Assembly: GCF_029893805.1 (NCBI RefSeq)
Contig: NZ_JARXYP010000002.1
Span: 9,223,395 to 9,287,394 of the forward strand
From: Streptomyces sp. SAI-135
Lineage (GTDB): Bacteria; Actinomycetota; Actinomycetes; Streptomycetales; Streptomycetaceae
DNA: 64,000 nt
Direction of reading: 5' to 3'
The position numbers and the translations under genes are program-made. The stretch's first letter is position 1; every line of letters begins with the position of its first letter. The notes under the pieces are model-generated. The model was not told the DNA's origin and searched no databases. It saw only the letters and a program-made list of their open reading frames with translations. Positions 52,767 to 59,063 of the stretch are shown piece after piece.

Positions 52767-52904
52767 ATGCCCAAGCGATCCGACATCAGCGGCAAGCGTG
52801 GCCGTAGCGCGATCACGGGCCGGTTCGTGAAGCAGGCGACGGTGCGCCGCAGCCCGTCGACGACCGTCAACGAGTCGACCTCGAAGAAGACCAAGAAGAA
52901 GTAG
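52767..52904 (+). CDS. 45-residue basic protein at the head of the ubiquitin-like operon
   Basis: ATG 52767 lies a few bases after AAAGGG. The product starts MPKRSDISGKRGRSAITGRF and ends in a Lys-rich tail (SKKTKKK). The pattern RSAxTGRFV followed by SPSTTVNE resembles a widespread family of short bacterial proteins (TGRFV...HPxTTVxE) of unknown role. It is the first gene after the operator and 64 bp before the ubiquitin-like gene. It might be a substrate, an anti-toxin-like partner or a leader peptide. Confidence 0.65.
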   Translation: MPKRSDISGKRGRSAITGRFVKQATVRRSPSTTVNESTSKKTKKK

Positions 52905-52968
52905 GCCTCATCCCCAGCCGTTCACCACGGCATCGCCCCGCTGCCGGCGGGGCAGAAAGGAGCACCTC

Positions 52969-53250
52969 GTGAACGCGACGCCCGCACAGGACACCGTTAC
53001 CGACTCGGACCGCCGCCCCCCGCGGACGATCCCGGTGACCATCAACAACAAGACCGTGCAGCTGCCGGAGCGGGAGATGACCGGTCTGGAGATCAAGCAG
53101 ACTGCCGCCGCCCAAGGCCTGCCGATCGACACCGGCTTCCAACTCTCCGTCAAGCACGGGGGCCGCTACGACGTCGTCGGGGACACCGACACCGTCCACA
53201 TCCACCCCCACCTCGAGTTCCTTGCCGTGGCCCCGGACGACAACTCGTGA
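52969..53250 (+). CDS. Ubiquitin-like (multiubiquitin-family) protein
   Basis: A 93-residue protein from a GTG with AAAGGAG upstream. One beta-grasp unit is visible: IPVTINNKTVQLPEREMTGL, EIKQTAAAQGLP, FQLSVKHGGRYDVVGDTDTV and HIHPHLEFLAV. The V-N-N-K and MTGLEIK...A parts match the bacterial multiubiquitin family, here with a single copy. The C-terminus (LAVAPDDNS) has no Gly-Gly tail. The next gene overlaps its stop. In related operons such proteins are thought to be activated by the E1 and attached to targets. Confidence 0.82.
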   Translation: MNATPAQDTVTDSDRRPPRTIPVTINNKTVQLPEREMTGLEIKQTAAAQGLPIDTGFQLSVKHGGRYDVVGDTDTVHIHPHLEFLAVAPDDNS

Positions 53251-53651
53251 CCACGCACCCGGCGACGACCGCCCCGATCGCCACGGCCCTCACAGAGCTC
53301 CGTGCGCACTTCGGGGCGGACGCCGTCACCATCACCCCGGACGGCTCCGGAGGCGTCTACGTCGTCATCAGCGACCTACCTGTAGGCCCTGCCTACACGC
53401 AGGCACGCACCTGGCTCGGCTTCCAGATCTCCGCCGCCCACCCCGACGCCGACATCTACCCCCACTACACCGGCGCGCTCACCCGCACTGACGGCCAGCC
53501 GCACGGCCAGGCCATCCAGCACGTCACCTGGCAGGGGCGTCCAGGCGAGCAGGCCCTGCAGATCTCCCGCCGCTCCAACCACCGTGATCCCGCGGTGGAC
53601 ACCCCCATCAACAAGGCAGTGAGGATCCTGGCATGGCTCACCACGCAGTGA
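53247..53651 (+). CDS. E2-like (Prok-E2 type) protein without cysteine
   Basis: A 134-residue protein, GTG start overlapping the ubiquitin-like stop. It reads FGADAVTITPDGSGGVYVVI, then SDLPVGPAYTQARTWLGFQI, DADIYPHYTGALTRTD and ALQISRRSN, the look of the bacterial E2/UBC-like group found beside multiubiquitin genes. It contains no Cys at all, so it cannot form the usual E2 thioester. It may be a scaffold or use another residue. It overlaps the E1 gene by 19 bases. Confidence 0.75.
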   Translation: MTTHPATTAPIATALTELRAHFGADAVTITPDGSGGVYVVISDLPVGPAYTQARTWLGFQISAAHPDADIYPHYTGALTRTDGQPHGQAIQHVTWQGRPGEQALQISRRSNHRDPAVDTPINKAVRILAWLTTQ

Positions 53652-55024
53652 ACCCACCAGCCACCGGGGCAAGCCTGACCATCCCCGCCCGCCTCTGGCA
53701 GCAGCTCCATGCGCACCTGTTCCCCGGTGACCATGCAGCCCACGGAGCCGTCCTTCTCGCCGGATGGACCGACGGCCCCCGAGGCCTGCGCCTCCTGGCC
53801 CGTGAACTCATCCCCGCCCGCGACCACATCGACTACCAGCCGGGCACCACGGGCTACCACGCCCTTTCAGCTGCCTTCGTCCGCGACAACATCCTGCGAG
53901 CCCGCGACGAACACCTCGCTTACATCCCTGTCCACAACCACGGCGGCACCACCCGCGTGCAGTTCTCTCCTACGGACCTGGCCAGCCACGAACGTGGCTA
54001 CCCCACTCTCACTCAGATCAGCGACACCCCCATATGCGGACTCGTACTCACCCCGCAAGCCGCAGCCGGTGACCTCTGGCACCCCGACGGCACCCGCACC
54101 GACCTCGCCGAAGTCGTCATCCCCGCCAACAACCTCCTGCGCCTGCGCCCGCAGCCGACCGCCCCCAGCGCATCGGACACCAGCCACGCCTCCTACGACC
54201 GCCAGGTACGCATCTTCGGCGACCTCGGACAGCGGACCTTCCAGGCCATGAGGGTGGCCGTCATCGGCCTGGGCGGAGTGGGCAACCTGATCACCGAATA
54301 CCTCGCACGCCTCGGCATCGGCCACCTGATCCTCGTCGACGACGACCTCGTCGACGAGACGAACCTGCCCCGCCTCTCCGGCGCTACGGCATCTGACGTC
54401 GGCCATCCCAAGACCGCTCTGGCCAGCCGACTGGCCCGGCAAGCACAGCCCACCATCACCATCACGTCACTCACCGAGCGCGTCGAACAAACCCATGTCC
54501 AAGCCGAACTGCGCCAGTGCGACTGGCTCTTCCTCGCAGCCGACGGCGCCGCCGCCCGTCACTTCACCAACGCCGCAGTTCAGCAGTACCTCATCCCCGC
54601 CACCCAGGCCGGCGTGAAGATCCCCGTACGAGACGGCACTGTCGGGCAAATCCACGCCGTCACCAGACTCCTTCTGCCCGGGACCGGCTGCTTGTGGTGC
54701 GACGGACTGATCAACCCCACCGACCTCGCCATCGACATGCACGCCCCCGCCGACCGAGCCGCCGCACACTACGTCCCCGGGACGCCGGCCGCCAGCGTCC
54801 TCCCCCTCAACGCCCTCGCCGCCGCCGAAGCCGTCAGCCACTTCATGCACGCCGTGAGCTGCCTCCACGACGACGACCTCGACCACGCCGGCGTCCTGCA
54901 CCGCCCCCGCACCCGCACACGCGACCTCATCAACTCCCGTACCCACCCCGACTGCCGATGGTGCGCCCCGCAAAAGCAGTTCGCACTCGGAGACCGACCA
55001 ACCACCAACGTGGCATCCAGCTGA
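53633..55024 (+). CDS. JAB (MPN)-ThiF/E1 fusion protein
   Basis: A 463-residue fusion. ATG 53633 has AGGA six bases upstream; GTG 53648 is an alternative. Residues 1-170 resemble a JAB peptidase: the metal set appears in IPVHNHGGTTRVQFSPTDLA (HxH, then Ser and Asp), though the usual Glu of the first strand is not obvious. From about residue 188 comes a ThiF/E1 adenylation domain: VAVIGLGGVGNLITEYLARL, VDDDLVDETNLPRL, GHPKTALASR and AADGAAAR, with CLWC and CRWC as a zinc site. It would activate the ubiquitin-like protein by adenylation and might also trim or remove it. Confidence 0.88.
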   Translation: MAHHAVNPPATGASLTIPARLWQQLHAHLFPGDHAAHGAVLLAGWTDGPRGLRLLARELIPARDHIDYQPGTTGYHALSAAFVRDNILRARDEHLAYIPVHNHGGTTRVQFSPTDLASHERGYPTLTQISDTPICGLVLTPQAAAGDLWHPDGTRTDLAEVVIPANNLLRLRPQPTAPSASDTSHASYDRQVRIFGDLGQRTFQAMRVAVIGLGGVGNLITEYLARLGIGHLILVDDDLVDETNLPRLSGATASDVGHPKTALASRLARQAQPTITITSLTERVEQTHVQAELRQCDWLFLAADGAAARHFTNAAVQQYLIPATQAGVKIPVRDGTVGQIHAVTRLLLPGTGCLWCDGLINPTDLAIDMHAPADRAAAHYVPGTPAASVLPLNALAAAEAVSHFMHAVSCLHDDDLDHAGVLHRPRTRTRDLINSRTHPDCRWCAPQKQFALGDRPTTNVASS

Positions 55025-55080
55025 CAGACCAGTTCCACGAACCGAAGCGGTCCACCAAGCGTTGCCTCTCCGCAACAGCC

Positions 55081-56142
55081 CTACCAGCGCATGCCCAACT
55101 CATCGAGTTCCGCACGGCGCTCCGCTGCAAGCTTGTCTGCCCGTCGTCGGGTGTTGTCAAGCCATCCCCCAAGCCGGACGGCCGTACTCCCTTCCCCGAC
55201 CTCACCGGCCAGCTCCTCGACATGCTTTCTCGGGACGCGGAGGTGACCCTCACGGGCGTGGAACTGGCGGGCAGCCGCAAGGTGAGTAGCCCACCGATCG
55301 GCCTGCGTCCTCCGCGTCGGCACCGCCGCCTCGCCCTCGCCCAACGGCTCGACACCGACGCTCTCCAGCAGCCACTGCTGCGCCGCGACCAGCCCATCCC
55401 ACCCGGCCCGCTGCGCGGCCACCCACGCCGCCAGGTCCTCGCCCTGGACGACGACCTCACCCGGCACGGCCGGCACAACTCCGCCCGCCTGCACGTGCGC
55501 GAGCAGCAGCCGGTACGAGCGCTGCCAGGCGACGTCCCACCCCTGCGGCGCCCACCCAGGGTCGATCTCGTTGAGTGCCTCCACACGCGACTCGGAGAGT
55601 TCCCCGGCATACGACAGACCGGTCTCCCCGTTCGCGCGGCGCACGGCGTTCTCATGGCTCCTGCGGGCCGACGCTCGCATGTTTTTGGCCCATACGCCAA
55701 TGGGAAACCCGTCTCCGCCCCACACGGCGGTCGTGGGCGGCAGGAAGTGCCCGTGAACGGCTGCGTAGTCGCGGGCGACGGCCAGACCGGCGTCCCACGC
55801 GGAGGCGTGCACCGACCAGACCATGCCGAGCTGTTCCAGCTCGTTCACGCGCGAGGCGTCCAGAGTGCCCTCGCGGTAGTACCGGCGCTGATCCGCGACA
55901 AAGACCCCCAGCGGATGCCCGCCCAACGCTCCCCAGTCCTCCGGCGTGACGTACGTGAACGGCACCCGCAGCTCGCTCTCACCGGTTTCCCGCAGCCACC
56001 GCGTGGCGGCCTCGATGCCGCGCCGCCAATAGGCCCGTTCCGGGTCGATGACCCGCAGCCGCACGAACTGGGTGAGCGCGGCCGGGTCGCGATCCTCGCT
56101 GAACCGCAACACGCTCGCCGCCCGGCTGGACACCGGCTCCAC
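55081..56142 (-). pseudogene. Helicase-associated domain region, 5' truncated (copy 2)
   Basis: The same HA-repeat tail as at 46062 and in the same orientation, with long stretches nearly identical (SELRVPFTYVTPEDWG, GTLDASRVNELEQLGMVWSV). Upstream of the GTG at 56142 the frame stays open for a few acidic residues (EGEEDQDHVDVDV) and then enters an extreme low-complexity G/T stretch. The helicase core is absent. Its stop lies 56 bp from the E1 stop (convergent). It might be a replacement 3' end carried by the Tn554-like element, or a paralogue. Confidence 0.7.
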
Positions 56143-56652
56143 GTCGACGTCGACGTGGTCCTGGTCCTCCTCGCCCTCTGAGTTTGGTGGGGGGTTGTTG
56201 GTGTGGGGGGTGGTGTGTGGGGTGGGGTGTTGTGGGTTGGTTGAGAGGGGTTGGGGGTGGTTGGGGGTAGTGGGGTGGGGGTGGGTGGGCTGGGGTTGTG
56301 TGGTGTTTGTTGAGTGAGGGGGTGGGGTGTTGGTGGTTGGGTGGGGGTGTTAAGGCTTGGTTGGTGTTTGTGCTGGTGAGAGGTGTTGGGGTGGGGTTGG
56401 GGCGGGGTGGTTCGTCTTCGCGTGGTGAGCGGGCTGGTCCTGGCTGGCGGGGAGGGCTGGCGTGGGGACGGGGACTGGGTTGCGGGGGGTGGTGTCTGGG
56501 GTCGTGGGTGACGGCCGCTGCCCTTTTTCGGTGTGCTCGGGATCGAGGTGGGGTTCAACTCTACGAGCTAGCCCGCTAGTTGAGGGGTTTTCGTGGGCCC
56601 TGTCTCCGTGAGGGTGTTACCGGTCGTGTGCGCTGGGTGATTGGATGGGGGT
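56143..56652. other. Gene-free, extremely G/T-rich stretch
   Basis: From about 56184 to 56405 the plus strand is almost only G and T, with a handful of C and few A, and many runs of four to six G (for example GGTTGGGGGTGGTTGGGGG). Such DNA can fold into G-quadruplexes or triplexes. On the minus strand it is a Pro/His/Thr/Asn-type low-complexity frame upstream of the helicase fragment. It occupies the position equivalent to the G/T-rich flank of Tn7-like module 1. Around 56565-56580 is a small dyad CTAG-CCCG-CTAG. Confidence 0.6.
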
Positions 56653-56970
56653 GTGGAAGAGGCCACCTTCTACCCGTGGGTGGCGGGGCGTTGTGCGGTC
56701 GGCAAGGCGATGGGGAACGCGTCTGTGGTGTCCGTGCCGCCGTCGTGCAGGTGGCATGGGTGTTGCGGGGTCGGTGAAGCAGGGGTGCGTGAGCGTGGCG
56801 TTCGTCCCGGCGAGGGATCACAGGTCTCTATCGCTGGTGCGCTCGGCTGGCTGGTGGACAGGGGTCGCGTCGATGTCTGGCTGAACGGGCTGCCGTGGGC
56901 GGCTGATGGGGTGGCTTGTCTCGGGTCTCACCGTTTGGTGCCGTTTGGAGAGAGGCTGAGTGAGCAGTGA
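56653..56970 (+). CDS. Possible small protein upstream of the TPR-like gene
   Basis: A 105-residue frame starting with GTG (VEEATFYPWVAGRCAVGKAM) and ending with its stop overlapping the next start. The C-terminal part (GALGWLVDRGRVDVWLNGLP) has a normal amino-acid mix. There is no recognised family and no clear ribosome site. The overlap is the main support. Confidence 0.3.
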   Translation: MEEATFYPWVAGRCAVGKAMGNASVVSVPPSCRWHGCCGVGEAGVRERGVRPGEGSQVSIAGALGWLVDRGRVDVWLNGLPWAADGVACLGSHRLVPFGERLSEQ

Positions 56971-57962
56971 TGGAACGCCGTACCTTCCTGACGATCTCCG
57001 GCACTGCTCTGTCTGGTTGGGCTGTGGGCGGGGACGGCGGCCATGCAGGCGTGTTCGCCCGGGCCCACGGCGGTACACCCGTGGGTGAAGACCTCGTCGC
57101 CTCCTTGGAGGACTCCACCCGGCGCCTGGCGGGCCTGTCTACCGAGCAGCGCCAGCACACCCCCGCGCTCCTGGAGGCGCACCTGGCCGCGGTGACCGGG
57201 CTCCTCGCGACCGGCCGCTTTGCACCGGCCCTCGGGCTGCGCCTGCACACCCTGGCGGCTTCCCTCGCCCAGACCGTCGCCTGGCACGCCTTCGATGTGC
57301 GCCGCCACAGTCACGCGAGCCGGAGCTGGATTGCGGGTCTGCGCCATGCGCACGCGGCCGGGGACCGCGATTTGGGTGCTGGGCTGTTGGGTGACCTCGC
57401 CTATCAGGCTGCTTGGCGCCGTGATCACACCGCGGCGGCCGGCATCCTCCACTCCGCCCTGGCCCGCGCGCAGAGTCCTGCCGCCCGTTGCCTCATCCAC
57501 TTGCGTCTGGCCCGCGCGCTCGCCGCGCGCGGGGACCGTAGTGACCGCGGTGCCGTGCTGCGATCCCTCGCGGCGGCCGAGCACCACCTCTCGGATGCCG
57601 GCGTCGACCGGCCGGCCTGGTGCGCGTGGGTGTCCGAGGCCGACCTCGCCGTCGACTCCGGACAGGCCCTCCTGGACCTGGGGGACACCCGCCGCGCCCA
57701 CCAGTTGATCAGCGAGGGTGAACGTCTGCTGCCGCCCGCCCGCGACAAGACGAAGGGTGTTTTCCTCGCCTACCGCGCCGCGAGCTACCTCGATCTGAAA
57801 GAGCCCGAGCCCGCCGCGGCCGCCGCGGCCCAGTCCCTGCTCCTGGCCCGCCGTATCGGAGCACCGCGCTGCGCCCGCCTCGTCGACGACCTGCTCCCCC
57901 GCTTCAAGCCCTACGCCCGCGCGGACGGCGTACCGGAGCTCCTCCACCTCGCCGCCGCCTAG
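56970..57962 (+). CDS. TPR-like regulator-type protein
   Basis: A 330-residue all-helical protein (GTG 56967 is an alternative start). It opens with a Tat-like or hydrophobic stretch (MERRTFLTISGTALSGW) and continues with repeated helix pairs such as LEAHLAAVTGLLATGRF, ARCLIHLRLARALAARGDRS and YRAASYLDLKEPEPAAAAAA. This matches the C-terminal TPR half of Streptomyces XRE-type regulators, here without the DNA-binding N-terminus. Probably protein-binding; role unknown. Convergent with tnsC of module 2. Confidence 0.7.
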   Translation: MERRTFLTISGTALSGWAVGGDGGHAGVFARAHGGTPVGEDLVASLEDSTRRLAGLSTEQRQHTPALLEAHLAAVTGLLATGRFAPALGLRLHTLAASLAQTVAWHAFDVRRHSHASRSWIAGLRHAHAAGDRDLGAGLLGDLAYQAAWRRDHTAAAGILHSALARAQSPAARCLIHLRLARALAARGDRSDRGAVLRSLAAAEHHLSDAGVDRPAWCAWVSEADLAVDSGQALLDLGDTRRAHQLISEGERLLPPARDKTKGVFLAYRAASYLDLKEPEPAAAAAAQSLLLARRIGAPRCARLVDDLLPRFKPYARADGVPELLHLAAA

Positions 57963-57977
57963 CTGCGCACGCGCAGC
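57962..57977 (+). terminator. GC-rich hairpin at the end of the TPR-like gene
   Basis: GCTGCGC-AC-GCGCAGC starts on the last base of the stop codon. It sits between convergent genes and is a plausible factor-independent stop site of the U-tract-less Streptomyces kind. Confidence 0.45.
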
Positions 57978-58037
57978 GATGGGCGCCGTGGTGCCGCGAG
58001 GTGGGGCTGGCTGTGGTGCCTGCCTGCGGGGGTGGGG

Positions 58038-59063
58038 TTAGGGGTTGGGGCGGGGGTGGTGGTGGGTTTCGGCGAGGTGGTCGAGGCGGATGGCGTCGAG
58101 GGCGGTTTTGGTGATGCGTTCGGTGCGGTCGGTGATGGCGGTGATGGCTGCTTGGCGGATGAGGCGGGTGAGGGATCCGATGCGGCCGGCGGTGCGGTGG
58201 TGGAGGTAGGGGGCGAGGCGGGGCAGGGTGCCGGGTTTGTGCTGCTGCAGGTCGAGGTGGTTTTCGATGTCGGTGATGACGTCGCGGAAGGGTTCGCGGG
58301 TGCCGTGGCGGGCGGGCAGGGGGCCGCAGGGGATGAGGCAGGCGCGGCCGGCGAGCTGGGCGCCGCGGACGCCGGAGAACAGGGGGGTGTCGGTGACGTT
58401 GATGCCGGCGTAGATGAAGGTGGCGGGCAGTTTTTCGGTGAGGTCTTTGAGGAGGTCGGCTGCCTGGGCGCCGTTGGTGGTGCGGGGGTTGAGGCGGTGG
58501 ATTTCGTCGATGAGAACGAGTTGGACACCCGCAGCGGTGTAGGTGTGGCAGACGGCGTCGGTGATCTGGTTTTGGGTCATGCGGGCGGTCGTGGGGATGG
58601 CGAGGTAGCGGGCGAACTCGGTGATGAGGGTTTTCGCGGTGGCGCCGGGCGGGACCAGGACGTAGGCGACCGGGACTGGGGGGCGGCTTCGTCCGGGCGG
58701 GGGAGGGTTTTTGCGGGTGTGGGCGAGGTGGCAGGTGCGGCCCACGGACAGCAGAGCGGTCGTTTTCCCGGCGGCGGCGGGCCCGGTGACGATCAGTGAG
58801 GGACGTGCGGTGGCCTCCTGGTGGCGGCCCAGGACCATCAGGGTGCGGGTCTGTGCGGCCAGGTCGCTGATGGCGGGGGTGCGGATAGTCACGAAGCTGG
58901 AGTGGTAGGCCAGGCGTTCTGCACGGGGGCGCGGTGGTCCGCCCGGTGGGGGCGGGGCGGGCGGGTCGGTGGTCGCGAAGCGGTGCCAGCCCTGCCAGGT
59001 GGTCAGCGGCCAGGACGGTTCGGGTGGCTCGTCGCCTTCGGCGAGGGCGGGACGGGTGTTCAC
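58038..59063 (-). CDS. tnsC: TnsC/TniB-like AAA+ ATPase of module 2
   Basis: A 341-residue ATPase with Walker A GPAAAGKTTALLSVG, Walker B LVLIDEIHRLN and a sensor FIYAGINVTDTPLF. The GTG start overlaps the tnsB stop (GTGA), which shows the native arrangement lost in copy 1. A 20-residue insertion (PCGPLPARHGTREPFRDVIT) after ACLI is absent from the copy at 27545. It acts as transposition regulator between TniQ and TnsB. Confidence 0.88.
   Translation of the reverse strand: MNTRPALAEGDEPPEPSWPLTTWQGWHRFATTDPPAPPPPGGPPRPRAERLAYHSSFVTIRTPAISDLAAQTRTLMVLGRHQEATARPSLIVTGPAAAGKTTALLSVGRTCHLAHTRKNPPPPGRSRPPVPVAYVLVPPGATAKTLITEFARYLAIPTTARMTQNQITDAVCHTYTAAGVQLVLIDEIHRLNPRTTNGAQAADLLKDLTEKLPATFIYAGINVTDTPLFSGVRGAQLAGRACLIPCGPLPARHGTREPFRDVITDIENHLDLQQHKPGTLPRLAPYLHHRTAGRIGSLTRLIRQAAITAITDRTERITKTALDAIRLDHLAETHHHPRPNP

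Larger units (their letters stand above)
47300..55075 (+). mobile_element. Tn554-like site-specific transposon with a ubiquitin-like gene cassette
   Basis: Three coupled plus-strand genes match the tnpA-tnpB-tnpC order of Tn554: two large tyrosine recombinases and a small DUF6262-type protein. Behind them come an XRE/ImmA pair and a ubiquitin-like operon. The left limit is placed at the break in the helicase gene near 47298. The right limit, before the second helicase fragment, is inferred. Tn554 makes no terminal repeats or target duplication, so none were expected. Because tnpB is frameshifted the element may be immobile. Confidence 0.65.
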
